Assembly: GCA_029060545.1 (NCBI GenBank)
Contig: JAIDTT010000082.1
Location: forward strand, 25,294 to 89,293
DNA length: 64,000 nucleotides
Direction: 5' to 3'
Source: Paramuribaculum sp.
GTDB taxonomy: Bacteria > Bacteroidota > Bacteroidia > Bacteroidales > Muribaculaceae
Positions within the stretch are counted from its first letter, which is position 1. Every line of letters begins with the position of its first letter. Below the pieces are notes generated by a model. The model worked only from the letters and a program-made list of their open reading frames with translations, did not search any database and was not told the origin of the DNA. Below, one piece after another: positions 21,944 through 31,699 of this stretch. Position numbers and translations under genes: made by a program.

Positions 21944-22423
21944 TTAATCCCATAGATGCAGTCTCCAAGGAATTCTGTTGTCAGTATGATTCATTTCTGA
22001 TGGCTTCAAGCCGTAATAGCACATCGCCTTTTCATATTCATTTTTGGTGGCATATTCATATACTTCATAATCATCCGCACAATCAGCACTTGAAGTAATT
22101 AAAAATTTAATTATGCAATACTTTGCTATTATTTTACCTTCACGATCGGTGCATACTACTACAATGTAACTATTATTCCAAAATATTTGATAAGGAACCC
22201 CATCCAAACTAATACCGCTAAAACCTTTTTCTGAAGGATTACGAGAATAATACAACCCTGGTAAAGGTCTACCGTCAGAAGAATTGGCCATTGTTTCTAC
22301 TAAATAGAAATTTGTATCTCCGATACGTTTATACTGTAAAAGATCTACACATGCTGCTAAAAAAACCGATATAGGGATTAGAACTATCATTAATGATAAT
22401 CGTCTAATAATATCTTTTTTCAT
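21944..22423 (-). CDS. Small lipoprotein, function unknown
   Basis: 159 residues with a lipoprotein signal (basic start, hydrophobic core, lipobox VFLAAC with Cys near 25). The mature part is unassigned; it has a repeated beta-like pattern and a tail rich in Tyr and Trp. The gene is AT-rich against its surroundings, suggesting transfer. Its ATG overlaps the stop of an upstream start-less reading frame (ATGA), an arrangement typical of a toxin tail followed by its immunity gene. That role is inference only. Confidence 0.65.
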   Translation of the reverse strand: MKKDIIRRLSLMIVLIPISVFLAACVDLLQYKRIGDTNFYLVETMANSSDGRPLPGLYYSRNPSEKGFSGISLDGVPYQIFWNNSYIVVVCTDREGKIIAKYCIIKFLITSSADCADDYEVYEYATKNEYEKAMCYYGLKPSEMNHTDNRIPWRLHLWD

Positions 22424-22617
22424 TTGCGCACTCTCTTAATATAAAATTGGTAAGTATTTCCAAACTTCCTTCCCTGACTACGTCTATGGTTATTCAAAAA
22501 TGGAATATGGTATCCAAGTGATGTTACGCTCTTTGAATCCGTGACAACATTATTTATGTATTGCCCATCTTTACTACTACATCCATCGTATCGATATGTA
22601 CCAATAACCTGTTCCCA
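22420..22617 (-). pseudogene. Orphan 65-codon C-terminal fragment, no start codon
   Basis: An open frame begins right after the comM stop (22618-22620, same frame) and runs 65 codons to a TGA overlapping the lipoprotein start. It has no ATG, and its only GTG codon is close to the end. The product would be basic and aromatic, with YHIPFLNNHRRSQGRKFGN near the end. It looks like the 3' remnant of a longer gene pasted exactly at the end of comM. Too short for the ORF track. A polymorphic-toxin tail is possible; no family recognised. Confidence 0.5.
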
Positions 22618-24177
22618 TCAGAACGGCAGGCCGGCGTTGGTGGCGCCCCAGGAGGAGCGGTCGAGATTGCGGTAGCCCACAGCCTCGCGCATGTGTTCGG
22701 GGCGGATCTGCTCCGAGCCGTCGAGATCGGCGATCGTGCGCGCCACCTTCAGGATACGGTCGTAGGCTCGTGCACTCATATCAAACTTCTGCATCACCGT
22801 GCGCAATATATTCAGACTGTCGGCGTCGAGCACAGCATACTGCTTGAGCAGTCGCGTATTCATCTGAGCGTTGCAGTACACCCCCGGCTCCTGAGCATAT
22901 CGCTTGAGCTGTATGGCTCGGGCACGGATCACACGCTCACGAATGGCGGCGCTCGGCTCGCCGTCGGGCGTATTGGCCAGCTCATCAAAAGCCACAGGCA
23001 TTATCTCCACCTGCAGGTCGATACGGTCGAGAAGCGGCCCCGAAATGCGCGCCAGATACTTCTTCACAGCTCCGGGCGGACACTCGCAGCGTTTCGTTGG
23101 ATGATTGTAGTAGCCGCACGGGCAGGGATTCATCGACGCCACGAGCATGAACCCGCAGGGATAGTCAATCGAATATTTTGCGCGTGAAATGCTTATGTGG
23201 CGATCCTCCAGCGGCTGACGCATCACTTCGAGCACCGAGCGAGTGAATTCCGGGAATTCGTCGAGAAAGAGCACACCGTTGTGAGCCAGCGATATCTCAC
23301 CCGGCATCGGATTCGATCCTCCGCCCACGAGAGCCACAGGCGAGATCGTGTGATGCGGCGCGCGGAAGGGGCGCTGAGTGAGCAGGCGCGAGCCTTGCGG
23401 CAGTTTGCCCGCTACGGAGTGTATCTTCGTAGTCTCCAGCGCCTCCGACAGTGTAAGGGGCGGCAATATCGACGGCAGGCGCTTGGCCATCATCGATTTG
23501 CCCGATCCGGGAGGGCCTACGAGAAGAATATTATGTCCACCGGCACAGGCCACTTCAAAGGCACGGCGCACATTCTCCTGACCCTTCACCTCCGAGAAGT
23601 CGCAGTCGAAGAGCATCGACGCCTCGGCAAATTCGCGGCGCGTATCCACCAGCGTAGGCTGCAGGTCTTTGGCTCCCGCCAGGAAGTCGATCACCTCCTT
23701 GAGATTATCCACACCATATACATCCAGATTGTTGACCACAGCAGCTTCGGTAGCATTGGCACGAGGCACTATCATACCCTTGAAGCCCATTTTGCGCGCC
23801 AGAATCGACATCGGCAAAGCACCGCGAATCGGGCCCACACTGCCGTCGAGCGACAGCTCACCCATGATCATGAACTCCGACAGGCGATCAGCCGGCAACT
23901 TACCGTCAGCCGCAAGAATACCTATTGCTATCGGCAGATCATAGGCCGCACCCTCCTTCTTCACATCGGCAGGCGCGAGATTGATCACTATGTGGCGGCG
24001 CGGCATCCCGTAGCCCGACTGCTTCAGAGCCGACATCACGCGCTGATACCCCTCCTTCACCGCAGCGTCGGGCAGACCTACAAGATGGTAGGCAATACCG
24101 TTTTCAGCCGACACTTCTATCGTCACCGCAATCGCGTCGATACCCTGTAGGGCGGCTCCATAAGTCTTTACAAGCAT
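22618..24177 (-). CDS. comM: YifB/ComM family Mg-chelatase-like AAA+ ATPase
   Basis: 519 residues, full family length. An N-terminal ChlI-like (Lon-type fold) domain is followed by the AAA+ core with Walker A GPPGSGKS (about 220-227) and Walker B VLFLDEFPEF, a cysteine cluster NPCPCGYYNHPTKRCEC, and the C-terminal Mg-chelatase helical domain. In Gram-negatives ComM is a hexameric helicase that promotes branch migration in natural transformation. The last residues after YRNLDRSSWG are a short tail. It lies 21 bases downstream of the lipoprotein gene on the same strand. Confidence 0.92.
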   Translation of the reverse strand: MLVKTYGAALQGIDAIAVTIEVSAENGIAYHLVGLPDAAVKEGYQRVMSALKQSGYGMPRRHIVINLAPADVKKEGAAYDLPIAIGILAADGKLPADRLSEFMIMGELSLDGSVGPIRGALPMSILARKMGFKGMIVPRANATEAAVVNNLDVYGVDNLKEVIDFLAGAKDLQPTLVDTRREFAEASMLFDCDFSEVKGQENVRRAFEVACAGGHNILLVGPPGSGKSMMAKRLPSILPPLTLSEALETTKIHSVAGKLPQGSRLLTQRPFRAPHHTISPVALVGGGSNPMPGEISLAHNGVLFLDEFPEFTRSVLEVMRQPLEDRHISISRAKYSIDYPCGFMLVASMNPCPCGYYNHPTKRCECPPGAVKKYLARISGPLLDRIDLQVEIMPVAFDELANTPDGEPSAAIRERVIRARAIQLKRYAQEPGVYCNAQMNTRLLKQYAVLDADSLNILRTVMQKFDMSARAYDRILKVARTIADLDGSEQIRPEHMREAVGYRNLDRSSWGATNAGLPF

Positions 24178-24198
24178 AGCGTATACAGGATGTATTGG

Positions 24199-25227
24199 TT
24201 ATGATTCCGGATTGATCGTTTTCAAAGCCGCCTCGGCACCCTTGAGCGACGGGCCGCGATAGAGTTGCGCACCGGTAGAGTCAGTCACTATGAAATAAGG
24301 CAACCGCGGTATGCCCAACTTCCTCACCGCCGGAGCGCCCATCGAGCCGGGCACCCAGGTGCGGTACCAGTTCGACACCGTGTCGGCACGGAAACTGCGG
24401 CGCCACGAAGCCGAGTCGGGCGCGGTAGAGATCTCCACCATCTGCAGCCGCTCCTTGGGCTGAGCCAGACGCAGACTGCGCAGACGCGGACGTATGGAGT
24501 CGAGCGACGTACGGTCGTCGGTCGTGAAGCACAGAAGCGACACCGAAGCTCGTCCCGGCGTAAACGATATCAGCGAATCGCGCAACTCATACAGAGCCAT
24601 ATACGTCACCGGTGCCTGACCGGTCGACGACAGTTGCGCATTCACCACCGAATTGAACCCCTGCACAATCTCCGACGGGCGTGCCTGCACCGTCAGGAGC
24701 GAGAAGAGCGAATCAGCCTTAGCCTCATAGCCTTCGCAATTATAATAATTGACCAGAATAGCCGTGGCCGACATCTTATCCTTATTGCCCGACACATATT
24801 GCGCCACGGCTGCATTGACGGCAGCCGGATTACGCGACTCAAGCGACTCCGCATTGGCATTGAGCCACGAAGCGATCTCGCGCGACTCCGCATTGCCCGA
24901 TACCTTGGCCAGATAGGGATTTGTAGGGTCAACCTCGATCGTCACCTCGTCGCCGTTTTTCACCACTAAAGTAGCCAGACGCTGACCGTCGCCAAGCGAT
25001 ATCACCGCCAGCGTAGGCTTCGAAGCAGTGCCTCGGAAGCTGAACTTACCTCCGAGCGACTGCACACTGTAGGACTGCAGACCGCCGCGATCGAAATACG
25101 TCATCGTCACCGTCTGCACATCCACGCCGGCCATTTGCCCGCGCACCACGAAATCGTCCGTGCTGCCACACGCCGACATCACTATGGCCGTGGCAATAAT
25201 CAATACTAAGCGATAAATCGGTTTCAT
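24199..25227 (-). CDS. Lipoprotein with DUF4369-like and thioredoxin-like regions
   Basis: 342 residues from the ATG at 25227, chosen over the ORF start at 25281 because it gives a lipoprotein signal (IVMSACGS) and directly follows a -7 box. The first 100 residues of the mature protein are beta-rich, like the DUF4369 domain that precedes thioredoxin folds in Bacteroidota. The C-terminal part has a thioredoxin-like layout (LGIPRLPYFIVTDSTG, with the cis-proline region) but no CxxC redox pair; the equivalent region reads LLCFTTDD. It is therefore probably not a classical oxidoreductase. Confidence 0.7.
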   Translation of the reverse strand: MKPIYRLVLIIATAIVMSACGSTDDFVVRGQMAGVDVQTVTMTYFDRGGLQSYSVQSLGGKFSFRGTASKPTLAVISLGDGQRLATLVVKNGDEVTIEVDPTNPYLAKVSGNAESREIASWLNANAESLESRNPAAVNAAVAQYVSGNKDKMSATAILVNYYNCEGYEAKADSLFSLLTVQARPSEIVQGFNSVVNAQLSSTGQAPVTYMALYELRDSLISFTPGRASVSLLCFTTDDRTSLDSIRPRLRSLRLAQPKERLQMVEISTAPDSASWRRSFRADTVSNWYRTWVPGSMGAPAVRKLGIPRLPYFIVTDSTGAQLYRGPSLKGAEAALKTINPES

Positions 25228-25233
25228 AAGTTG

Positions 25234-25241
25234 CAAAGGTA
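25234..25241 (-). promoter_or_regulatory. -7 box only 6 bases before the lipoprotein ATG
   Basis: Minus-strand TACCTTTG ends six bases before the start codon at 25227, implying a leaderless or near-leaderless mRNA. Confidence 0.6.
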
Positions 25242-25305
25242 TGGAATCACGGCGACTATTACAAGATTTTTCGCTCCTCACCGCCGCTATTTATCCGTAA
25301 GTGAT

Positions 25306-25313
25306 TATCTTTG
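25306..25313 (+). promoter_or_regulatory. -7 box only 4 bases before the pldA ATG
   Basis: TATCTTTG ends four bases before the ATG at 25318, again implying a leaderless mRNA and favouring that start over the ORF-track start. Confidence 0.6.
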
Positions 25314-25317
25314 CGGT

Positions 25318-26166
25318 ATGAAATCAATCGTTGTCCGTCTATTGCTCCTCTTAATAGCCGTCGCAGCCGTCCCCGGCGCGAACGCTCAGATCGTGGAGAC
25401 CGAAGGCACAGGCACCATCGACACCGACAGCCTGCGCCGCGACTTCGACAATCAGCCATACTTCGGCCTGTATAAAGACAATTACTTCACCTTCGGCGTC
25501 CCCGTAGGCCAGACGCCCAACAAACACAACTCCAACGTAAAATTCCAGATCTCCATAGCCCAGCGCCTCACCCGAAGCACACTCCCCTGGAACACCTACC
25601 TCTTCCTCTTCTATTCCCAGAAAGTATTCTGGAACGTCCTTGAAAACTCCATGCCGATGACCGATCTCAACTTCAATCCCGGTATCGGACTCGTGAAGCC
25701 CCTCTTCGTCAAAAACCGCTACATCGGTAAGCTGCAGCTCCTCCTTGAGCACGAAAGCAACGGCCGCGACGGTGTGAAATCACGCTCGTGGAACAAAGTG
25801 AGCCTTGGTGCAAGCATCATGATCGACCCAAACTTCATCGTCCACGGCAAATTCTGGATACCCATCGTCGACGGTGCCGAAAACAGAGACATCCTCGACT
25901 ACTGCGGCATATATCAGGTAGGCACATCCTACTTCACTCCCAACCGACGCTTCGGCGCCTCCGTCACATTAGTCAAACGCAAAGGCTGGGCGCTCAACTA
26001 CAACACTATCGTGGAACTCAACTACCGCCTCTTCCGCCGCGACAACCAGTATCTCTTCCTGCAATACTACAACGGCTACGGCGAGGGCCTGCTCGACTAC
26101 AAGCAATTCCACTCGATGCTCCGCGTAGGTATCGTCATCAAGCCCAAAATCTTCAGCGAATACTAA
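25318..26166 (+). CDS. pldA: Outer membrane phospholipase A (OMPLA)
   Basis: 282 residues from the ATG at 25318 with a signal peptide ending GANA-Q. The family's active-site signature is present as H145-E-S147-N-G-R150, and the second conserved region appears as QYYNGYGEGLLDY near the C-terminus. OMPLA is a 12-strand barrel that hydrolyses phospholipids misplaced in the outer leaflet, normally as a Ca-dependent dimer. It is divergent from the lipoprotein gene upstream, with back-to-back short-leader promoters. The ORF-track start at 25231 would add a leader that lies upstream of the -7 box, so it is rejected. Confidence 0.88.
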   Translation: MKSIVVRLLLLLIAVAAVPGANAQIVETEGTGTIDTDSLRRDFDNQPYFGLYKDNYFTFGVPVGQTPNKHNSNVKFQISIAQRLTRSTLPWNTYLFLFYSQKVFWNVLENSMPMTDLNFNPGIGLVKPLFVKNRYIGKLQLLLEHESNGRDGVKSRSWNKVSLGASIMIDPNFIVHGKFWIPIVDGAENRDILDYCGIYQVGTSYFTPNRRFGASVTLVKRKGWALNYNTIVELNYRLFRRDNQYLFLQYYNGYGEGLLDYKQFHSMLRVGIVIKPKIFSEY

Positions 26167-26174
26167 GACAACGA

Positions 26175-26208
26175 ATCGGAGAACTCAGAATCCTCCGAGC
26201 TCTCCGAT
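26175..26208. terminator. Bidirectional terminator-like hairpin between pldA and pgi
   Basis: Arms ATCGGAGA and TCTCCGAT (8 bp) in the 64-base gap of two convergent genes; AT-rich flanks include TTTTTC on the plus strand. Confidence 0.45.
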
Positions 26209-26230
26209 ACATTATAAGAATTTTTCAGAT

Positions 26231-27568
26231 TTAGATTTTTGCTTTGATCGCGGCGGTCTGATCCTCGTAGCCGGGCTTGCCGAGCAGTGCAAACATATTG
26301 CGCTTGTAGTCCTCCACACCTGGCTGATTGAAGGGATTCACACCGAGCAGATAGCCGCTGATGCCACAGGCCTTCTCAAAGAAGTAGATCAACTCGCCCA
26401 GATAGGTCTCCTGAAGAGCCGGAATGGTGATGCGCAGATTGGGCACACCGCCGTCCACATGAGCTATACGGGTACCGATCTCGGCCATCTTGTTTACATG
26501 ATCTACGGCACGACCTGCAATATAGTTTAGGCCGTCGAGATTCTCATCATCGGTAGGGATAAGCATTTCATGCTCGGGACGTTCTACTGATATTACAGTC
26601 TCAAATATAGTGCGCTCGCCATCCTGAATCCACTGGCCCATTGAGTGAAGGTCGGTCGAGAAGTCAACGGCAGCCGGGAAAATACCCTTGCCGTCCTTAC
26701 CCTCCGATTCGCCGTAGAGTTGCTTCCACCATTCGCCGAAGTAGTGAAGCTTCGGATTGAAGTTCACCAGAATCTCGATCTTCTTGCCGGCACGATAGAG
26801 AGCATTGCGCACGGCGGCATAGTAGAGCGCCGGATTCGATGCATAGTCGGCGGCTTTGGTAGCCTGCTCCATACGGCGGGCGCCCTCCACGAGAGCCTTG
26901 ATGTCGTAGCCGGCCACTGCTATAGGCAGAAGGCCTACGGGGGTGAGCACCGAGAAGCGTCCGCCCACATTGCCGGGAATTTCAAACGAAGTATAGCCCT
27001 CTTTGTCGGCCATAGTGCGCAGAGCGCCGTGCGAAGCGTCGGTCACAGCCACGATACGCTTCGAGGCCTCCTCCTTGCCTACCTGCTGCTCCAACTGCTC
27101 GCGCAGGATGCGGAAGGCAATGGCAGGCTCTGTCGTTGTACCCGACTTCGATATCACGATGATACCAAACTTCTTGTCGCGCAGCATACGCGAGAGTTCG
27201 AAAAGATAGTCCTCGCCGATATTCTGACCGGCAAATACAACCTTCGTGCGGCCGTCGCCACGGTAGGGCGCGAACGTATCGGCCAAAGCCTCTATCACGG
27301 CCTTGGCCCCGAGATAGCTGCCACCGATACCGATGGTCACTACGATCTCGCAGTGGTTCTGGAGCTGAGCTGCGGCCATGTTTATAGCCTCCAGTTGCTC
27401 GTCGGTGATCGACGAGGGCAGACCTACCCATCCGAGGTAGTCATTGCCTGCGCCGGTACCCTCTTCCACTGTGGCGAGAGCCTTGGCAGCTTCGGGCTGC
27501 ATATCGTTGACTGTAGCGGGGGCTATCGCGCCCGCGGTGTTTGTGATGTCGAAAGTGAGTTTATCCAT
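26231..27568 (-). CDS. pgi: Glucose-6-phosphate isomerase
   Basis: 445 residues, the short bacterial form of phosphoglucose isomerase. Key marks are [14 protein letters not shown] near residue 80, [11 protein letters not shown] in the phosphate-binding loop and the catalytic Glu region [12 protein letters not shown]. It interconverts glucose-6-P and fructose-6-P in the cytoplasm. It is the last gene of a lysS-gpsA-pgi operon with gaps of 18 and 34 bases. Confidence 0.96.
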   Translation of the reverse strand: MDKLTFDITNTAGAIAPATVNDMQPEAAKALATVEEGTGAGNDYLGWVGLPSSITDEQLEAINMAAAQLQNHCEIVVTIGIGGSYLGAKAVIEALADTFAPYRGDGRTKVVFAGQNIGEDYLFELSRMLRDKKFGIIVISKSGTTTEPAIAFRILREQLEQQVGKEEASKRIVAVTDASHGALRTMADKEGYTSFEIPGNVGGRFSVLTPVGLLPIAVAGYDIKALVEGARRMEQATKAADYASNPALYYAAVRNALYRAGKKIEILVNFNPKLHYFGEWWKQLYGESEGKDGKGIFPAAVDFSTDLHSMGQWIQDGERTIFETVISVERPEHEMLIPTDDENLDGLNYIAGRAVDHVNKMAEIGTRIAHVDGGVPNLRITIPALQETYLGELIYFFEKACGISGYLLGVNPFNQPGVEDYKRNMFALLGKPGYEDQTAAIKAKI

Positions 27569-27602
27569 ATACTTGATTTGATATGAGGGGGGTATATATT
27601 CT

Positions 27603-28598
27603 CTAAATGAATGTTTCGGCCATGTGGCGAACCGCCGCTATCGGTTTCACCTTGCGGTAGAGGATATCATAGACACCCTCGAGAATCGGCATCGTCACAC
27701 GGTGTTTCTGATTTATCTCGTAGATACATTTGGTACCATAGTAGCCCTCGGCCGTCTGCACCATCTCCATACGTGCGGCGTGCACACTGTAGCCGTTGCC
27801 TATCATGGCGCCGAAATTATGATTGCGGCTGAAGCGCGAGTAGGAGGTCACGAGCAAGTCACCCAGATATACGGAGTCGCAGATCTGGCGCGGACGCGGA
27901 TACACGGTATCGACAAAGCGCTCCATCTCGCGGATCGCATTGCTCACGAGCATCGCCTGGAAATTGTCGCCCGACTTCAGTCCGTGCACTATGCCCGAAG
28001 CGATCGAATACACATTCTTCAGCACTGCAGCATACTCGATACCCGTCACGTCCGACGACGTGATTGTCTTAAGCGCCTTGCCGGCAAGTACATTGGCAAA
28101 CTGCTCTGCGTGGAAGATATCGTTACAGCCCACCGTAAGATAGCTCTGGCGTCCCAGCGCCACCTCCTCGGCGTGACAAGGACCCGACACCACCATCATA
28201 CGCTCCGGAGCCACATTATACATCTTCTGCATATAGTCGGAGATGATCATATTCTCGTCGGGAACGATTCCCTTCACAGCCGACACCACAAACTTGTCGG
28301 ATATGTCGACCGTAAGCTTCTCAAGGTGACTCTTGAAGTAAGGCGACGGCATCACCAGAAGCAGCGTATCGGCCTTGGTACAAACCTCGTTGATATCGCT
28401 CGAAAACTCTATACGGTTGATGTCGAACTCCACGTCCGACAGATATGCGGGATTATGGCGCAAGCGCTTGAAGTCCTCGATGCGGTCATCGCGGCGCATG
28501 TACCATAGTATCGATTCACAATTGTTTAGCAGCAGTTTGGCCAAAGCTGTAGCCCAGCTTCCGCCTCCCATTACCGCCACTTTTCCGGGACAATTCAT
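27603..28598 (-). CDS. gpsA: Glycerol-3-phosphate dehydrogenase [NAD(P)+]
   Basis: 331 residues. The N-terminal nucleotide-binding motif [14 protein letters not shown] is typical for Gps[11 protein letters not shown] and the substrate-binding lysine in [12 protein letters not shown] follow. It reduces dihydroxyacetone phosphate to sn-glycerol-3-P for phospholipid synthesis. It lies between lysS and pgi on the same strand, an arrangement common in Bacteroidales. Confidence 0.95.
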   Translation of the reverse strand: MNCPGKVAVMGGGSWATALAKLLLNNCESILWYMRRDDRIEDFKRLRHNPAYLSDVEFDINRIEFSSDINEVCTKADTLLLVMPSPYFKSHLEKLTVDISDKFVVSAVKGIVPDENMIISDYMQKMYNVAPERMMVVSGPCHAEEVALGRQSYLTVGCNDIFHAEQFANVLAGKALKTITSSDVTGIEYAAVLKNVYSIASGIVHGLKSGDNFQAMLVSNAIREMERFVDTVYPRPRQICDSVYLGDLLVTSYSRFSRNHNFGAMIGNGYSVHAARMEMVQTAEGYYGTKCIYEINQKHRVTMPILEGVYDILYRKVKPIAAVRHMAETFI

Positions 28599-28616
28599 AA
28601 CACTGATTATAACGTA

Positions 28617-30368
28617 TTACGCCTCCTGAGTGTTCACGGCTCCGGTCACCCACGCCTTCACATCCTCCACTGTCGGATTCTGATAGCCGAGCTTGAACTT
28701 CTTGTTCAGGCCGCAGATATCCTGCTGCAACTTGCCTGCCGACTGTACGGCTGCGAGCTGAGACATAGTATAGATACCGAGCTTGTAGAGGCCGGGCACC
28801 CATTCGGCGGGTACGCCGACGGTGGCGAACACATCAGCCTTGTCGCGCGGCTGCTGCTTCTCTGGACGCATCTGCGGGAAGAAGAGCACCTCCTGAATCG
28901 TAGTCTGACCGGTCATCAGCATCACCAGACGGTCCATACCGATACCCATACCCGATGTGGGGGGCATACCGTATTCGAGAGCGCGGATGAAGTCATGGTC
29001 AATGATCATAGCCTCGTCGTCGCCCTTCTCGCCAAGTCGCATCTGCTCCACGAAGCGCTCATACTGGTCGATCGGGTCATTGAGCTCGGAGTAAGCGTTG
29101 GCCAGTTCCTTACCGTTGACCATCAGTTCGAAGCGTTCGGTCAGTTCGGGATTGTCGCGGTGGCGCTTGGTAAGCGGCGACATCTCTATCGGATAGTCGA
29201 TAATGAAAGTAGGCTGAATATACTTGCCCTCACACTTCTCGCCGAATATCTCGTCGATCAGCTTGCCTTTGCCCAGCGAGGGGTCCACTTCGATTTCAAG
29301 ATCGGCACACACCTTGCGGAGCTGCTCTTCATCCATACCATTGATATCCACGCCTGTGTGTTCGAGGATTGCATCGCGCATCGTCACGCGGCGGTATGGA
29401 GCCTTGAAAGAAATGGTCTGTCCGCCCACTTCCACCTCGGTAGTGCCGTTCACGTCCCGGCATATCTTTTCGAGCATACGCTCGGTGAAGTCCATCATCC
29501 AGTTGTAGTCCTTGTAGGCCACGTAGATCTCCATACAGGTGAACTCCGGATTGTGAGTGCGGTCCATACCCTCGTTGCGGAAATTCTTCGAAAACTCATA
29601 TACGCCTTCGAAGCCGCCCACGATCAGACGCTTCAGATAAAGCTCGTCGGCGATACGCATATACAGCGGTATGTCGAGCGCATTGTGATGGGTGATGAAA
29701 GGTCGGGCCGACGCACCGCCGGGGATAGCCTGCAGTATCGGAGTCTCCACCTCCATATATCCGTTGGTATTGAAATATTCACGCATGGAGTTATACACCT
29801 TCGTACGCTTGATGAAGATATCCTTTACACCTTCATTGACCACCAGGTCAACGTAACGACGGCGGTAGCGCAATTCCGGATCATCGAAGGCATCATAGGT
29901 CACACCCTCCTTCACCTTCACAATAGGCAGCGGGCGCAGAGCCTTCGAAAGCACGGTGATACGCTCGGCGTGGATAGTGATTTCGCCCATCTGTGTACGG
30001 AACACGTAGCCATCCACTCCGATGAAGTCGCCGATATCGAGCAACTTCTTCACTACCGTGTTGTACATCTCCTTATCCTCGCCCGGACAGAGGTCATCAC
30101 GGCTCACATAGACCTGAATACGACCCTCCGAATCCTGCAGTTCGATAAAGGAAGCCTTGCCCATCACGCGGCGACCCATTACACGGCCGGCCACCGATAC
30201 CTGACGGCGGGGAGCGTCGTCGGCAAAGGTCTCTTTAATTTCTTTCGACATACCGCTCACGGGAAATTCCGCTGCGGGATAAGGATTTATGCCAAGCGCA
30301 CGCATCTGTTCGAGACTATTGCGGCGCACTATTTCCTGTTCGCTGAGTTCAAGTACGTTTGTTGCCAT
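28617..30368 (-). CDS. lysS: Lysyl-tRNA synthetase (class II)
   Basis: 583 residues: an OB-fold anticodon-binding domain (about 55-170), then the class II catalytic core with motif 2 [15 protein letters not shown] and motif 3 [11 protein letters not shown]. About 75 residues extend past the usual end and contain a small helical segment, a feature seen in Bacteroidales LysRS. Starts with [13 protein letters not shown] -7 box lies about 35 bases upstream of the ATG. Confidence 0.96.
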   Translation of the reverse strand: MATNVLELSEQEIVRRNSLEQMRALGINPYPAAEFPVSGMSKEIKETFADDAPRRQVSVAGRVMGRRVMGKASFIELQDSEGRIQVYVSRDDLCPGEDKEMYNTVVKKLLDIGDFIGVDGYVFRTQMGEITIHAERITVLSKALRPLPIVKVKEGVTYDAFDDPELRYRRRYVDLVVNEGVKDIFIKRTKVYNSMREYFNTNGYMEVETPILQAIPGGASARPFITHHNALDIPLYMRIADELYLKRLIVGGFEGVYEFSKNFRNEGMDRTHNPEFTCMEIYVAYKDYNWMMDFTERMLEKICRDVNGTTEVEVGGQTISFKAPYRRVTMRDAILEHTGVDINGMDEEQLRKVCADLEIEVDPSLGKGKLIDEIFGEKCEGKYIQPTFIIDYPIEMSPLTKRHRDNPELTERFELMVNGKELANAYSELNDPIDQYERFVEQMRLGEKGDDEAMIIDHDFIRALEYGMPPTSGMGIGMDRLVMLMTGQTTIQEVLFFPQMRPEKQQPRDKADVFATVGVPAEWVPGLYKLGIYTMSQLAAVQSAGKLQQDICGLNKKFKLGYQNPTVEDVKAWVTGAVNTQEA

Positions 30369-30402
30369 GCGAAATATTTACTTGTTATATTCTGATTTTA
30401 TG

Positions 30403-30410
30403 CAAAATTA
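30403..30410 (-). promoter_or_regulatory. -7 promoter box of the lysS-gpsA-pgi operon
   Basis: Minus-strand TAATTTTG, 34 bases upstream of the lysS ATG and downstream of the glycosyltransferase stop. Confidence 0.6.
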
Positions 30411-30445
30411 GTCAAAATCTACCATTTCTGAGTATATATAGGCCA

Positions 30446-31669
30446 TTATTCGGCTGTGCCGCGGTAGATGTCGATAAGTTTGGCGTAATGTACATCTGGA
30501 GTGTAGAGCGTCATCGAACGACGTTTGATAGCGTTGCGGTCAAATGTCATATCCCACATCCGCTTGATACTCTCGACGAGAGCCACTGCATCACCACTCG
30601 GATAGGTTGTGCCACACTGATCGTCGATCAGCTCGGGTATACCGCCGATCGCCGCTCCTATCACCGGCGTACCGGCACAGAGCGATTCGATCACACCCAT
30701 CGGATTATTCTCGTAGCATTCCGACGGCATCACCGAAAAGCGGGCTCGTTTCAGCACCTCCAGCACCTCCGCCGGATCCTTGCGGCCAAGCAGTTTGATA
30801 TTGGCACAGTCGCCATATTTGGCGCGAAATTCATCCATAAGCGAACCGTCGCCCACCACCCGGAGCTCGTAAGGCAATCGGGAGGCAGCTTCAAGCAAAG
30901 TGCCAACACCTTTCTCCGGCGACAGACGCCCTATATAGCAGTAATAATCCTGCGGTTTCGAAGCCTCTGACCCGCAAGCAAGTTTCTCAGCCATCTCTGA
31001 TGCCACGAAGTTGCACAGCACATTCAGCTTATCCGGAGCGAAGCCACCTTGAGCCATCTTCCCGGCCATAAAGGAGCTGGGGCATACAAACGCATCCGTG
31101 TATCGTTCAAGCTTTTTCCGATTCCACCACTCCGCCTCAAGCCAAGCAATCGCGCTTGCGGCCATAGAGCCCTTCATGCAGCGCGTGGTAAGCACATGGC
31201 GCTTCGATGTGTAGCATAGTTCACACGTCTTGCCGTCGCGCAGACATGAATATGCCGGACAAATCAGTTTATAGTCGTGGAGCGTCCACACCACCCTCGC
31301 GCCAAACTTTTTGGCAAGTTTTGCCACAACCGGCGAAAGATAGGAGTGAATATTATGCAGATGCACCACATCGGGTTTGAAGTCGCGCAGCATCCGCTCG
31401 AAGTTGGCAGCCACATCACCCATACCGAGCGTACGCTTCACGGCATTCACCTTATTCTTAACGCCGCCGCCAAACGACACCTCTTCAGGCCAGTACGCTT
31501 CCCACTCCGATTGAAGATTGTCGGGATGCTTCATCGCGAATACGGCTACCTCATGCCCCCGGGCGCGCAGCAGATTCTCAAGATTGATAGCGCACACGCA
31601 GTCGCCACCGCGGCGGTAGTAAAACTTTGTTACGATCAGTACCTTCTCTTTTTTCATGGACGTGGTCAA
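30446..31669 (-). CDS. GT4-family glycosyltransferase
   Basis: 407 residues in the GT-B fold. The N-terminal acceptor domain contains RRGGDCVCAINL and VHLHNIHSYLSP. The C-terminal donor domain contains IGRLSPEKGVGTLLEA and PSECYENNPMGVIESLCAGTPV with the E-x7-E motif of retaining GT4 enzymes. It has no membrane helix and probably works at the inner face of the membrane on a lipid-linked glycan. It is last in a metG-ansA-(sigma-54 activator)-GT4 run with short gaps, away from the polysaccharide locus at the left edge. ATG codons occur at 31669 and 31657; either could be used. Confidence 0.85.
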   Translation of the reverse strand: MTTSMKKEKVLIVTKFYYRRGGDCVCAINLENLLRARGHEVAVFAMKHPDNLQSEWEAYWPEEVSFGGGVKNKVNAVKRTLGMGDVAANFERMLRDFKPDVVHLHNIHSYLSPVVAKLAKKFGARVVWTLHDYKLICPAYSCLRDGKTCELCYTSKRHVLTTRCMKGSMAASAIAWLEAEWWNRKKLERYTDAFVCPSSFMAGKMAQGGFAPDKLNVLCNFVASEMAEKLACGSEASKPQDYYCYIGRLSPEKGVGTLLEAASRLPYELRVVGDGSLMDEFRAKYGDCANIKLLGRKDPAEVLEVLKRARFSVMPSECYENNPMGVIESLCAGTPVIGAAIGGIPELIDDQCGTTYPSGDAVALVESIKRMWDMTFDRNAIKRRSMTLYTPDVHYAKLIDIYRGTAE

Positions 31670-31699
31670 CGGTGATTAATCGGCAGATACAGCACTCTC

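Noticed and set aside
24199-25227. Assignment as thiol-disulfide oxidoreductase
   Set aside because: The thioredoxin-like region lacks a CxxC pair, so only fold similarity is claimed.
28995-30395. 466-codon plus-strand ORF opposite lysS
   Set aside because: It mirrors lysS, which has all synthetase motifs; its His/Leu-rich composition is that of an antisense shadow.
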